A DNA stretch of 64,000 nucleotides from positions 124,001 to 188,000 of the forward strand of contig NZ_KZ826485.1 in assembly GCF_003205515.1 (NCBI RefSeq). The letters run 5' to 3'. The notes beneath the pieces were generated by a model, which was not told the DNA's origin, did no database searches, and worked only from the letters and a program-made list of their open reading frames with translations. The DNA is from Litorivita pollutaquae (GTDB lineage Bacteria > Pseudomonadota > Alphaproteobacteria > Rhodobacterales > Rhodobacteraceae). Shown here piece by piece: positions 8,757 through 18,389 of the stretch. Positions within the stretch are counted from its first letter, which is position 1. Each line of letters starts with the position of its first letter. Both the position numbers and the translations under genes were made by a program.

Positions 8757-10975
8757 CCCGCCACCTGCGTGGCCTCGCCCTCTTCCGGCACCGGCGAGCG
8801 CGCGTCATGTGGACAATGCTGCATGACCTGCTCGTGTATTGCAGCTTTGCGCAGCGGTTTCGTGAGATAGTGGTCAAGCCCGGCAGCCAGAATCCCATCC
8901 TTATCACCATCCATCGCATGCGCGGTGAGCGCCACAATCGGCACATGTTCACCCGTCTGCGCCTCAATTTTTCGGATCTCTTGCGTGGCCTCCTTGCCGT
9001 CCATCTTCGGCATCGAAATATCCATGAAGATCAAATCCGGTTTGAAATCCCGATACGCTTCGAGCGCCTCCAAGCCATTGTTTGCAAAGACCAGCTCAAC
9101 ATCCAATGATTTGATCATCTTACGAAATACCAACTGGTTGGTCTTATTGTCTTCTGCGGCCAGAATCCGCATTTGACGCCCTGCCGGTTTGATACTGACC
9201 ACCGTGCCACCGCCGGCGTCGGTAACCAGATCGGGCTCCGGCTTTTCCACATCGGCACCAAGCGCTTTGAGCTTGGCAAACAACTCCCTGCGCGGTGTCG
9301 GCTTTTGTAAGATCGCCTGGAGATGCGCGCGTGCGGGATCTTGTTCGGCGTAGCCGGGGTTTGAACTGAGCAAAATGATCGGAACATCAAAGCCCCGCCT
9401 GCGAATGGTTTCAGCCAATTCAAGCCCATCCATATCGGGCATATTGTGGTCGGTCAGGATCAAATCAAATGGTTGGGACAGCGCCGCCAACGCATCGGCA
9501 CCATTGACGCAGGACACGGTTTCAATCCCCAAAACACCCATCTGTTTTTCCAAGATCGCACGATTGACCTCGTGGTCGTCAACAATCAACGCGCGCTTGA
9601 GACTTGTCGATAGGACCGGTGCCACCTCTTCAAGCGTATCCGCCACCGGCATGGTGATGCGGAAGCCAAAGGCCGACCCGACACCGTCTTCGCTATCGAC
9701 CCAGATTTTTCCGCCCATCAGTTTGATCAACCGCTGCGTAATCGCAAGCCCAAGTCCGGTGCCTTCGAATTGACGATTCTGCTCGGCATCGACCTGATTA
9801 AACTCACCAAAGATGTGGTCGACTTTATCAGCAGGAATTCCGATTCCCGTGTCTTCGATAGTTACATGAACATGGGTATTATCGCTGCCTGCGGGTTGCA
9901 CCCCGACCACCCGGATCAGCACGTGCCCCTCAGCGGTGAACTTGACGGCATTGCCCAAAAGATTGGTGAGGATCTGCCGCAACCGACCGGGATCGCCGAC
10001 ATATTGCGTCGGCAGGAACATGTCATAATCCACCAAGATATCTACGCCTTTGTCGCGCGCCGGTGGTTGCAACAGCATGATCACCTCGTGGAGGCAACGT
10101 TCCAAATCAAAGGGTTCTGGGTGCAAGACGAGCTTTTCCGCCTCGATTTTGGAGTAATCCAACACGTCATTGATGATAACCAGCAACGCCTCGCCAGAGT
10201 TCTTGATCGTGTTGACATACAGCCGTTGTTCTTCGTTAAGGGTCGTATCGGTGAGCAGCTCCGCCATGCCAACAACCCCGTTCATCGGGGTACGGATTTC
10301 ATGGCTCATATTGGCAAGGAAGGAGGATTTCGCGCGATTTGCTGCTTCGGCTTTGCTGCGCTCTTTCTTCAATTCCTTTTCATAGCGCACCGTGTCAGTG
10401 ATGTTCAAAGCCAAGGATACCACGTCGCCGCCGGCGCTGCGCTGATCTATGAATTTGACATAAACGTCATTCCAAAGACGGAGCACCACAGGTTCCGGCG
10501 CCGGGTGCTGCCATCGATCAAGCATCCGTGCGCGCCATGCGGCGGGGCGTTCATCGCCAATGTTGACGATCCCTTCCTCGGTCGCCAATTGCAGAATGCG
10601 GATATAGCTAATACCCGGACGCACCTCTTCGAGGCCATCAAAAACCGATAAATAGGCATGGTTCGCACCGATCATTTTGCTATCGGCATCAAAAAATACA
10701 AACCCGTCCTGAATGGTTTCGATCGAATGCCAAAGCCGCCGTTCGGCGATCTCAATTTTCTGATTGGCAACGGTCAGGTCGGATTTCACGCGTTTGTTTT
10801 CATCGCGGACGTTGCGAACCTCGGCGCGGGTTTCGACTATTTCAACGGAAAGTTGGCGCGCGTGACGGCCCAGCTTGCGATTGGCCGCAAACAGTTCCGC
10901 CTGTTTTTGCTCTAACAAACGCTCTGCCGCGAGCCGAGCGCGGCGCTCTTCCGATAATTTATTGGCTAGGCTCAT
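8753..10975 (-). CDS. Soluble hybrid sensor histidine kinase with PAS and two receiver domains
   Basis: 740 residues with no transmembrane segment, so cytosolic. Order: coiled coil (1-80), PAS-like domain (about 80-200), HisKA with phospho-acceptor His225 in NMSHEIRTPMNG, HATPase (N-box near LLGNAVKF; G-boxes DTGIGIP and GTGLGLA), first receiver with Asp509 (LILTDHNMPDMDG), second receiver with Asp652 (FMDISMPKMDG) and its own acidic pair AAEDN. There is no HPt domain and no response-regulator gene beside it, so the partner is elsewhere. GGAG lies 7 bases before the ATG. The signal sensed is unknown. Confidence 0.9.
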   Translation of the reverse strand: MSLANKLSEERRARLAAERLLEQKQAELFAANRKLGRHARQLSVEIVETRAEVRNVRDENKRVKSDLTVANQKIEIAERRLWHSIETIQDGFVFFDADSKMIGANHAYLSVFDGLEEVRPGISYIRILQLATEEGIVNIGDERPAAWRARMLDRWQHPAPEPVVLRLWNDVYVKFIDQRSAGGDVVSLALNITDTVRYEKELKKERSKAEAANRAKSSFLANMSHEIRTPMNGVVGMAELLTDTTLNEEQRLYVNTIKNSGEALLVIINDVLDYSKIEAEKLVLHPEPFDLERCLHEVIMLLQPPARDKGVDILVDYDMFLPTQYVGDPGRLRQILTNLLGNAVKFTAEGHVLIRVVGVQPAGSDNTHVHVTIEDTGIGIPADKVDHIFGEFNQVDAEQNRQFEGTGLGLAITQRLIKLMGGKIWVDSEDGVGSAFGFRITMPVADTLEEVAPVLSTSLKRALIVDDHEVNRAILEKQMGVLGIETVSCVNGADALAALSQPFDLILTDHNMPDMDGLELAETIRRRGFDVPIILLSSNPGYAEQDPARAHLQAILQKPTPRRELFAKLKALGADVEKPEPDLVTDAGGGTVVSIKPAGRQMRILAAEDNKTNQLVFRKMIKSLDVELVFANNGLEALEAYRDFKPDLIFMDISMPKMDGKEATQEIRKIEAQTGEHVPIVALTAHAMDGDKDGILAAGLDHYLTKPLRKAAIHEQVMQHCPHDARSPVPEEGEATQVAG

Positions 10976-11103
10976 GCCTGCCCTCCGCCATGCGCAATCA
11001 ATAATTAAACATGGGCATCATCGACAGCGAGAATGAAAATATTGTTTAAGACTGCACCGAGAGTGCAAAAATCTATGGGTCACATGGCCCTACGGTCCGA
11101 ATA

Positions 11104-11883
11104 CTAAAGGTATCCTTCACCGCGAAAGCTCAACTCGCGGGATTTACCGATGATCAAATGATCATGCACTGCCAAGCCCAATGCGCCGGCGGCCTGTGCG
11201 ACCTGTTCGGTCATGGCGATATCTTGCTGTGAGGGGGTGGGATCGCCCGATGGATGATTATGCACCAAAATCAGCGCGCTCGCGTTCAATTCAAGCGCCC
11301 GTTTAACCACCTCGCGCGGATAGACCGGAACATGATCGACGGTGCCGCGCGCTTGCTCTTCATCCGCGATAAGCACGTTTTTGCGGTCCAGATATAGAAT
11401 ACGGAATTGCTCTGTCTCGCGGTGCGCCATTGTCATGTGGCAATAATCAAGGATCGCATCCCAACTGGAAATCACATGGCGTTGCATGACCTTGGACCGA
11501 GAGAGCCGATGTGCTGCGGCCTCAACGATCTTCAATTCGGTCACGACCGCAGCGCCCACGCCACTCACTGCCAACAACCGCTCGGGCGCTGCCGATACCA
11601 CGCGGTTAAAATCACCAAATATCTCCAGAAGTTGCCGCGCCAACGGTTTTACATCCTGTCGGGGGATCGCCCGAAACAGTACCAATTCGAGCATCTCGTA
11701 ATCCGGCAAGGCCGCCGCCCCGCCCGACAGAAATCTTTCACGCAACCGTTTGCGGTGGTCCCGGATATACGAGGGCAATCGCCCCGATTTTAGCGGCGTT
11801 TCAGGGGCTTCATCCTCCCCGAATAAGGACAAGGGCGCCTCATGAAAGACATTGGCATCACGCATGCCCGCATCATGGCGCAA
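11104..11883 (-). CDS. radC: RadC family JAMM/MPN domain protein
   Basis: 259 residues. An N-terminal helix-hairpin-helix part ([39 protein letters not shown]) precedes the JAMM domain with the metal motif [14 protein letters not shown]. Despite the name, the gene has no proven role in recombination repair; the JAMM motif predicts a metallopeptidase-type fold. The start is uncertain: ATG 11883 is used, and ATG 11865 (MRDANVF) is equally possible because neither has a strong ribosome binding site. Confidence 0.9.
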   Translation of the reverse strand: MRHDAGMRDANVFHEAPLSLFGEDEAPETPLKSGRLPSYIRDHRKRLRERFLSGGAAALPDYEMLELVLFRAIPRQDVKPLARQLLEIFGDFNRVVSAAPERLLAVSGVGAAVVTELKIVEAAAHRLSRSKVMQRHVISSWDAILDYCHMTMAHRETEQFRILYLDRKNVLIADEEQARGTVDHVPVYPREVVKRALELNASALILVHNHPSGDPTPSQQDIAMTEQVAQAAGALGLAVHDHLIIGKSRELSFRGEGYL

Positions 11884-11928
11884 ACTTGGTTACCGAGAGG
11901 TTAACCCCGCCCCGCCACCAAGATGAAA

Positions 11929-11954
11929 ACAGGCCCCCCAATCGGGAGGCCTGT
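11929..11954 (-). terminator. Rho-independent terminator of dnaKJ
   Basis: Arms ACAGGCC and GGCCTGT extended inside by CCC/GGG around a short loop. Read on the minus strand it is followed by TTTTCATCTT. It sits 43 bases past the dnaJ stop. Confidence 0.8.
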
Positions 11955-11996
11955 GTCAAAGCAATCGGAAAGCTCCGGAAGCGCGCAGGGTGGCGA

Positions 11997-13154
11997 TCAC
12001 CCCTTCATGCTGTCCCAAAAATTCTTCACCGACGAAAAGAAGCTTTTGCCTTCAGGATTGTTATCCTCTGACAAATCCTCGAATTCGCGAAGAATTTCCT
12101 TCTGGCGGCTGGTCAGATTGACCGGCGTTTCTACAGCCAATTCGATGAACATATCACCCGCCGAACCACCACGCAGCGCCGGCATACCCTTGGCACGCAA
12201 GCGCATTTGACGGCCCGACTGACTGCCTGCCGGGATCTTCACGCGGCTACGGCCGCCGTCAATCGTCGGCACTTCGATGTCGCCGCCTAGGGCCGCAGAG
12301 GACATAGAGACCGGAACGCGACAGAACAGATTGTTCCCCTCGCGCTCGAAGATCTTGTGCGGGGTGACCTCGATAAAGATATAAAGATCGCCCGCAGGCC
12401 CGCCGCGCATCCCAGCCTCGCCCTCACCGGACAAACGAATCCGCGTGCCGGTTTCAACGCCCGCAGGGATATTCACCGCCAATGAACGGTCTTTGTGCAC
12501 GCGACCATTGCCGCCGCATTCCTTGCATGGGTTCTTGATGATCTGGCCAAGACCCGAACAGGTCGGACAGGTCCGTTCAACCGTGAAAAACCCTTGCTGC
12601 GCACGAACCTTGCCCATCCCCGAACAGGTCGGACAGGTCGCCGGTTCCGCGCCGCCTTCGGCTCCGGAACCTTCACAGCTCTCGCAAGCGATAGAGGTCG
12701 GGACATTGATGGTTTTTTGCAGGCCGGAATAGGCGTCTTCCAAACTCACCCGCAGATTGTAGCGCAGGTCAGAGCCGCGCGCGGCGCGCCCGCGACCACC
12801 GCCTTGACCGCCGCCGCGTTGCCCCATGAAATCGCCAAAGAGGTCGTCAAACACATCCGAGAAAGCCGAGGCGAAATCGCCCTGTTGCCCGGGATGACCG
12901 CCGCGCGGCCCGCCGCCGCCCATTCCGCCCTCGAAAGCCGCATGGCCATAGCGGTCATAAGCTGCCTTTTTGTCAGCGTCTTTCAGGACTTCATAGGCCT
13001 CGTTGGCCTCTTTGAATTTGGTCTCTGCGTCCGGATTATCGGAATTGCGATCCGGATGGAATTCTTTCGCCTTGGTCCGATATGCTTTTTTGATTTCGTC
13101 GGCTGAGGCACCTTTTTTGATGCCAAGCACATCGTAGAAGTCACGTTTTGCCAT
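11997..13154 (-). CDS. dnaJ: Chaperone protein DnaJ (Hsp40)
   Basis: 385 residues, type I DnaJ. The J domain is at the N-terminus with HPD ([10 protein letters not shown]), then a Gly-rich region (about 75-130), then the cysteine-rich zinc centre with four repeats of C-x2-C-x-G-x-G ([32 protein letters not shown]), then the beta-sandwich client-binding domains. It stimulates DnaK ATPase and delivers unfolded clients. AAGGGGG precedes the ATG. It is 77 bases downstream of dnaK and shares its heat-shock promoter, with a terminator after the stop. Confidence 0.98.
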   Translation of the reverse strand: MAKRDFYDVLGIKKGASADEIKKAYRTKAKEFHPDRNSDNPDAETKFKEANEAYEVLKDADKKAAYDRYGHAAFEGGMGGGGPRGGHPGQQGDFASAFSDVFDDLFGDFMGQRGGGQGGGRGRAARGSDLRYNLRVSLEDAYSGLQKTINVPTSIACESCEGSGAEGGAEPATCPTCSGMGKVRAQQGFFTVERTCPTCSGLGQIIKNPCKECGGNGRVHKDRSLAVNIPAGVETGTRIRLSGEGEAGMRGGPAGDLYIFIEVTPHKIFEREGNNLFCRVPVSMSSAALGGDIEVPTIDGGRSRVKIPAGSQSGRQMRLRAKGMPALRGGSAGDMFIELAVETPVNLTSRQKEILREFEDLSEDNNPEGKSFFSSVKNFWDSMKG

Positions 13155-13231
13155 TGGGTTCCCCCTTCATGGAACGTCAGAGGCCGGCCCGGCGCGTTGC
13201 CGGCCGGCCTCTGCTAAGTTCCGATTGGCGC

Positions 13232-15148
13232 TTACGAGCGCTTGTCGTCGCCGAGGTCTTCGAAATCCGCATCGACGATATCATCGTCGCCCGGAGCTGC
13301 GCCCTCATCGGCGGCCATCGGCTCGTCGCCGCCTTCGTCTTGGCTGGCCTTATAGATCGCCTCACCCAACTTCATGGCCGCTTCGGTCACGTTCTGGATG
13401 CCCGATTTGATCTTCTCGGCGTTCTCGGTCTCAAGTTCGTCCTTGAGCGCCGCAATGGCCAATTCGATCGCTTCAATCGTGGTCGGGTCAACTTTATCCG
13501 CGTGCTCTTCCATCGACTTCTCGGTCGAGTGGATGAGGCTCTCGGCTTGGTTCTTGGCCTCGACCAGATCCTTACGCTCTTTATCCGCTTCCGCGTTGGC
13601 CTCGGCATCCTTGACCATGTTCTCGATGTCCTCGTCGGTCAAACCACCGGACGCTTGGATCGTGATCTTCTGCTCTTTGCCGGTGCCTTTGTCGAGGGCG
13701 CCAACCGACACGATACCGTTGGCATCAATATCAAAGGTCACTTCGATCTGGGGCATGCCGCGCGGCGCGGGCGGGATGTTTTCAAGGTTGAATTGACCCA
13801 GAATTTTATTGTCCGCCGCCATTTCACGTTCGCCTTGGAACACGCGGATGGTGACCGCGTTTTGATTGTCCTCGGCGGTCGAGAAGACCTGCGATTTCTT
13901 GGTCGGGATCGTGGTGTTCCGATCGATCAAGCGGGTGAATACACCGCCCAATGTTTCGATACCGAGCGACAACGGCGTCACATCAAGCAGAACCACGTCT
14001 TTGACGTCGCCTTGCAAAACGCCCGCTTGGATCGCGGCGCCCATGGCGACAACCTCATCCGGGTTCACACCCTTATGCGGCTCCTTGCCAAAGAACTTGG
14101 ACACTTCTTCCATGACCTTGGGCATGCGGGTCATACCGCCGACGAGAACAACTTCGTCGATGTCCGACGTAGACAGGCCCGCATCTTTCAGGGCCGCCTG
14201 ACACGGCTTGATCGAGGCTTTGATCAAATCACCAACAAGGCTTTCCAATTTCGCACGGGTCAGCTTCATCACGAGGTGAAGCGGTTGACCGCCCTTCGGG
14301 TCCATCGAGATAAACGGTTGGTTGATCTCGGTCTGGCTTGACGAGGACAGCTCGATTTTGGCTTTCTCGGCCGCTTCTTTCAAACGCTGAAGCGCCATTT
14401 TGTCTTTGGTCAGATCAACGCCGTTCTCTTTTTTGAATTGATCCGCAAGATAGTTGACGATGCGCATGTCAAAGTCTTCACCGCCAAGGAACGTATCGCC
14501 GTTGGTGGATTTCACTTCAAACAGGCCATCATCGATCTCAAGGATCGTGACGTCGAATGTACCGCCGCCAAGGTCATAAACCGCGATGGTATGGGTTTCT
14601 TCTTTGTCGAGACCGTAGGCCAAGGCCGCCGCAGTCGGTTCGTTGATGATCCGCAGCACTTCGAGACCGGCAATTTTACCGGCATCCTTGGTGGCCTGAC
14701 GTTGGGCATCGTTAAAATATGCCGGAACGGTGATGACGGCCTGCGTCACCTCTTCACCAAGGTAGCTTTCGGCGGTTTCTTTCATTTTGCCCAGGATGAA
14801 GGCGGAAATTTGCGATGGGGAGTATTTCTCACCCTTGGCTTCAACCCATGCATCACCGTTGCCGCCATTGATGACAGTAAACGGCAGGTTTTTGAGGTCT
14901 TTCGCAAGATCCGCGTCATCAAACCGGCGCCCGATCAGGCGCTTGACGCCAAATACGGTATTGTCGGGGTTGGTCACAGCTTGACGCTTCGCGGGCTGAC
15001 CGACGAGGCGTTCGCTATCCGTAAACGCAACGATAGACGGCGTTGTGCGCGCGCCTTCAGCGTTTTCAATCACACGCGGCTGGCTGCCGTCCATGATCGC
15101 AATACAGGAGTTCGTGGTTCCGAGGTCGATACCAATCACTTTGGCCAT
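13232..15148 (-). CDS. dnaK: Chaperone protein DnaK (Hsp70)
   Basis: 638 residues. The ATPase domain opens with [19 protein letters not shown] and contains the phosphate-2 loop [16 protein letters not shown]. The substrate-binding domain begins near [14 protein letters not shown], and the lid ends in a disordered acidic tail [15 protein letters not shown]. The protein folds and protects clients with DnaJ and GrpE. An AAGGGA lies before the ATG, and an RpoH-type promoter is about 120 bases upstream (15271-15300). Confidence 0.98.
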   Translation of the reverse strand: MAKVIGIDLGTTNSCIAIMDGSQPRVIENAEGARTTPSIVAFTDSERLVGQPAKRQAVTNPDNTVFGVKRLIGRRFDDADLAKDLKNLPFTVINGGNGDAWVEAKGEKYSPSQISAFILGKMKETAESYLGEEVTQAVITVPAYFNDAQRQATKDAGKIAGLEVLRIINEPTAAALAYGLDKEETHTIAVYDLGGGTFDVTILEIDDGLFEVKSTNGDTFLGGEDFDMRIVNYLADQFKKENGVDLTKDKMALQRLKEAAEKAKIELSSSSQTEINQPFISMDPKGGQPLHLVMKLTRAKLESLVGDLIKASIKPCQAALKDAGLSTSDIDEVVLVGGMTRMPKVMEEVSKFFGKEPHKGVNPDEVVAMGAAIQAGVLQGDVKDVVLLDVTPLSLGIETLGGVFTRLIDRNTTIPTKKSQVFSTAEDNQNAVTIRVFQGEREMAADNKILGQFNLENIPPAPRGMPQIEVTFDIDANGIVSVGALDKGTGKEQKITIQASGGLTDEDIENMVKDAEANAEADKERKDLVEAKNQAESLIHSTEKSMEEHADKVDPTTIEAIELAIAALKDELETENAEKIKSGIQNVTEAAMKLGEAIYKASQDEGGDEPMAADEGAAPGDDDIVDADFEDLGDDKRS

Positions 15149-15270
15149 TTGTTAGATCCCTTCTACTTAAGGCGATGTCCCGAGACGCGAACCCATTACG
15201 GCATCCTCGCCCCGATTTCGGTGTGTGAGGCCCGCCCAATCCAAGGGTCGGTGCATCACGCTTCGAAGCG

Positions 15271-15300
15271 TATATAGGGAGGGGAATTTGACGCTGCAAG
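15271..15300 (-). promoter_or_regulatory. RpoH (sigma32) heat-shock promoter of dnaKJ
   Basis: On the minus strand CTTGCA (15300-15295) is followed, after 16 bases, by CCTATAT (15278-15272). This matches the alphaproteobacterial RpoH consensus CTTG ... CYTATNT very closely. Transcription would start near 15265, giving a leader of about 117 bases before dnaK. Confidence 0.85.
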
Positions 15301-15399
15301 CGCCCTACCACTAGGGTTTTCTAGATTTTGCGCTATTTTTGCAGATAAGCTGAAAAATCGGTGCCTTTCGGGGGTGAAGCAAAGGCAAAAGGGGGTTTT

Positions 15400-16041
15400 A
15401 TGCCGCTCAATTCGCAACAAATGCCGCATGCGACCACAGCCAAACCTCTGCTGCTGCGGGGGTTCGAGATTTATAAATCCTTCCTTACGCCCTCTGCGCA
15501 GGAGGCCATGCTGTCCGATCTGCGTGATGTGGTGCGCGCCGCGCCGTTGTTTTCCCCAATGACCCCCTATGGCAAACCGATGTCCGTGCGCATGACATCC
15601 TCGGGCACATACGGTTGGGTTTCGGACCGGCGCGGATATCGCTACGCGCCGCAGCATCCGGACGGCACAGCATGGCCGGCCATCCCCGAAACCATCATGG
15701 AGGTCTGGCGGGCAGTATCGCAAACGGATCGGTCCCCCGATTGTTGTTTAATGAATTTCTACGCGGAAGGCGCGCGAATGGGCTTGCACCAGGACCGCGA
15801 CGAGGCCGATTTCGCCTATCCGGTTGTGTCAATTTCCCTCGGCAATGAAGCGCTTTTTCGCATTGGCAATCCCGAACGGGGCGGCAAAACCGAATCGCTT
15901 TGGTTGCACTCTGGCGATGTGGTGGTAATGGGCGGGGCGGCGCGGTTGACCTATCACGGCGTAGACCGGATTAAATTTGGTGCTTCGCCACTGATGCCCA
16001 AAGGTGGGCGGATCAACTTGACGCTGCGGGTGGTTGATTAG
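15400..16041 (+). CDS. alkB: AlkB-type alkylated DNA repair dioxygenase
   Basis: 213 residues from ATG 15400, chosen over an upstream frame because AAAGGGGG lies 4 bases before it. The Fe(II)/2-oxoglutarate dioxygenase core has the HxD motif in LHQDRDEADF, the distal His in YHGVDRI and the oxoglutarate-binding Arg pair in GGRINLTLRVV at the end. It also has the AlkB signature NFYAEGARMG. It demethylates 1-methyladenine and 3-methylcytosine. It diverges from dnaK, and its stop overlaps the stop of the SH3 protein by 4 bases. Confidence 0.93.
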   Translation: MPLNSQQMPHATTAKPLLLRGFEIYKSFLTPSAQEAMLSDLRDVVRAAPLFSPMTPYGKPMSVRMTSSGTYGWVSDRRGYRYAPQHPDGTAWPAIPETIMEVWRAVSQTDRSPDCCLMNFYAEGARMGLHQDRDEADFAYPVVSISLGNEALFRIGNPERGGKTESLWLHSGDVVVMGGAARLTYHGVDRIKFGASPLMPKGGRINLTLRVVD

Positions 16042-16616
16042 CGTTCAAGACGGCAACACCCTGCATAGAAGGCGTTTGACGCAGATGAGCCAACCATCAG
16101 ATCGACACCAAATCCATAGGTCCGGTCCGACATTCCGTCAGAGCACATCTCGCGGCGAATGATCGCTGTGGCGCCCAGATCCTGCCCCTCGAGCAACAAT
16201 CCATAGCGCCCACTATACCCCATCGCCGACAGGCTTTGCCCGACGCGCAACTCAATAGGCGGCGCGTCCGGCAGCGAGAATTCGGCTCTCCTATCATCGA
16301 TCATCAAGGCCCAGAACGGCTCTGTCCCGCTGCAGATCAGGCCCGCAGGCAAGGCGTCTTCCTGCCCGTCTTGCCGCGCGAGGTAACGCAGCGCGACCCA
16401 ACCGGAGCCTTCACCCGCACCCACCATCGCCCAGCGCCGATCCCCTGATAACGTCACGACCGCGACATTCGTTGCATCAAATGCCAAAGTGCCCAAAATT
16501 TGCGCATCCGCTTCAGGCGCCGCCCGAACATTCAACGCGTCATTCGATGCCACGCCGGTGACATCATAATAGGCCGGCAAAGCCGCATTTTGCGCCTGCA
16601 CCGCCCCAACGAGCAA
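16038..16616 (-). CDS. SH3-domain periplasmic protein with an apparent signal-peptide frameshift
   Basis: As it stands the frame opens only at a TTG (16616) and starts MLVGAVQAQNAALP, half a signal peptide. A bacterial SH3 domain follows (ASNDALNVRAAPEADAQILG), then a C-terminal domain containing CSGTEPFWALMIDD. Upstream, GTG at 16635 overlaps the TGA of the ABC permease, with GGAG 9 bases before it, and reads MIRRVLF before running out of frame at a run of five T (16615-16619, A on the plus strand). Removing one T would give MIRRVLLLVGAVQAQ, a normal signal peptide. So the true start is probably GTG 16635 with one extra base: a sequencing error, a recent mutation or slippage. Confidence 0.72.
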   Translation of the reverse strand: MLVGAVQAQNAALPAYYDVTGVASNDALNVRAAPEADAQILGTLAFDATNVAVVTLSGDRRWAMVGAGEGSGWVALRYLARQDGQEDALPAGLICSGTEPFWALMIDDRRAEFSLPDAPPIELRVGQSLSAMGYSGRYGLLLEGQDLGATAIIRREMCSDGMSDRTYGFGVDLMVGSSASNAFYAGCCRLER

Positions 16617-16631
16617 AAAGAACCCGGCGGA

Positions 16632-17453
16632 TCACCGGCGCGCGCTCCACGACGCCGAAGCATGACGGCGGGTGTAAAATTCACCCATCAATCCGATCAT
16701 CAACAACACCACACCGATGATCAACGCATACTCCCACGAGCTATAGCGTGGTGCGTAATTGATAAAAACATAGCCGCGCGCTTGGTCAATCGTGTGAAAC
16801 AACGGGTTCCAATCAAACATCGCCAACATAAAGCTTGGCAACGTATTCGCCACGAACATCTTTCCCGACGCGATCATATTGGCCCGCTGGTAGATCGTGG
16901 TGAAAATCCCCACAAACCCCGGCGCCCAAGGTTTGATCGCCAGTAAAACCACGCCCAAAGCCACGCCGACAAACCACGCGATCAGCAGCATGCCAAAGGC
17001 CGCAATCGGTTGATCCATCTCAAAGGGCGTCACCGCGACATAATAGATGAACAGCACCACAAACAGCGACAGCACCTGTATATAAAGCGTACCAAGCGCT
17101 GCCGACAGAATCGCCACGATGGTATTCATCGGCGCATGTTTCATCATCGGCGAGGCCGGCCCTTCGGACCCCACGACTGCGCCCAATGTCTTGGAATGGG
17201 TCAGATACAGGAAAATTCCCGACATAATATACAGCAGGAAATCCCCGCGCAGCGCATTGCCGCGCAGCCCAAGAACCGAAAACATCACATAAAAAGCCAG
17301 CACGAAAATCGCCACCTGCAACATATTGCTCAGCAGCGACACCATCGCATTGCGGTGGCTTTTGCGCACAGATCGCACAATGGAATGATAGACAAGCTCG
17401 CCCATCACCATCGCGGAATTGCGGCCCCGCCTATTTTGGGATTGTTGAAACAT
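16632..17453 (-). CDS. ABC-2 type polysaccharide export permease
   Basis: 273 residues with six predicted membrane segments, the ABC-2 permease layout of capsule or O-antigen exporters (KpsM/Wzm type). The N-terminus is cytoplasmic and basic (SVRKSHRNAMVSLL) before the first helix. An amphipathic loop is near FDWNPLFHTIDQARGYVF, a motif frequent in these permeases. The matching ATPase is not next to it, so the partner must lie elsewhere. It is translationally overlapped with the SH3 gene downstream and diverges from cysQ. It probably exports a glycan made by the genes to its right, which is inference. Confidence 0.82.
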   Translation of the reverse strand: MFQQSQNRRGRNSAMVMGELVYHSIVRSVRKSHRNAMVSLLSNMLQVAIFVLAFYVMFSVLGLRGNALRGDFLLYIMSGIFLYLTHSKTLGAVVGSEGPASPMMKHAPMNTIVAILSAALGTLYIQVLSLFVVLFIYYVAVTPFEMDQPIAAFGMLLIAWFVGVALGVVLLAIKPWAPGFVGIFTTIYQRANMIASGKMFVANTLPSFMLAMFDWNPLFHTIDQARGYVFINYAPRYSSWEYALIIGVVLLMIGLMGEFYTRRHASASWSARR

Positions 17454-17591
17454 CGCCTCACTGCTCCGCTTTAGGCGGCCTTTATATCACGGAATTCTTG
17501 CCGTTCGGTTAGGGTCATACCATAAGTGGCCCTAATTATATTATCAACAAAACAGGAGCGCCGCTGCGCCCTGCCACTCTGGAGTGTGACA

Positions 17592-18389
17592 TTGGATTAC
17601 GAAAAGCTGACCATCGAGATGCGCCGCCTTGCCCTTTTGGCGGGTGACAAAATCATGGAAATTTACAACTCGGACGATTTCGAGGTCAAAACCAAATCCG
17701 ACGACAGCCCCGTCACCGCCGCCGATGAAGCCGCCGATGCGCTGATCTCGGCCGGTCTGCGCGCCGCCTTTCCCGATGTGATGTTGGTCACCGAAGAACA
17801 AGCCGACACCCACGACAGCACCGGCAAGACATTCTTGATCGTCGATCCATTGGACGGCACCAAAGAATTCGTCCATCGCCGCGGCGATTTCACCGTCAAC
17901 ATCGCCTATGTCGAAAACGGCACCCCCACACGCGGCGTGGTCTACGCCCCCGCCAAGGACCGCATGTTCTTCACCGACAGCTCCGGCGACAGCTATGAAG
18001 AAACCGCGCCCTTTGACCCGGCCAAGGTCGGTGAATTGGTGCCCATCAAAGTGTCTGATGCCAATAACGAAGCTTTGCTCGTCGTTGCGTCGAAATCGCA
18101 CCGCGATCAGGCCACCGATGACTACATCAATAAATACGCCGTCGCGGACATGAAAAGCGCCGGTTCGTCGCTGAAATTCTGCCTGATCGCCACGGGCGAG
18201 GCGGATATCTACCCCCGCGTCGGCCGCACCATGGAATGGGATACCGCCGCAGGTCACGCCGTTTTGCACGGCGCCGGCGGCAAGGTCGTGCGCTTCGACG
18301 ATCATTCCCCTCTGGTCTATGGCAAAGACGGCTACGCCAATCCGTTCTTCATCGCCTACAGCCCAAGCGTCGAATTGAAAGACGCGTAA
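17592..18389 (+). CDS. cysQ: 3'(2'),5'-bisphosphate nucleotidase CysQ
   Basis: About 265 residues from TTG 17592, chosen because GGAG lies 7 bases before it; no ATG is suitable. Inositol-monophosphatase fold with the lithium-sensitive metal site: SPVTAADEAAD, then the EE of VTEEQAD, VDPLDGTKEFVHRRGDF, and WDTAAGHAVL near the end. CysQ hydrolyses PAP (from PAPS) to AMP and phosphate. It abuts kdsB, whose ATG follows the stop directly, a pairing that places sulfate-nucleotide recycling inside the glycan region. Confidence 0.92.
   Translation: MDYEKLTIEMRRLALLAGDKIMEIYNSDDFEVKTKSDDSPVTAADEAADALISAGLRAAFPDVMLVTEEQADTHDSTGKTFLIVDPLDGTKEFVHRRGDFTVNIAYVENGTPTRGVVYAPAKDRMFFTDSSGDSYEETAPFDPAKVGELVPIKVSDANNEALLVVASKSHRDQATDDYINKYAVADMKSAGSSLKFCLIATGEADIYPRVGRTMEWDTAAGHAVLHGAGGKVVRFDDHSPLVYGKDGYANPFFIAYSPSVELKDA

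Noticed and set aside
13148-14341. Long plus-strand frame antisense to dnaK
   Set aside because: It mirrors dnaK codon structure (shadow of a highly biased gene) and has no motifs.
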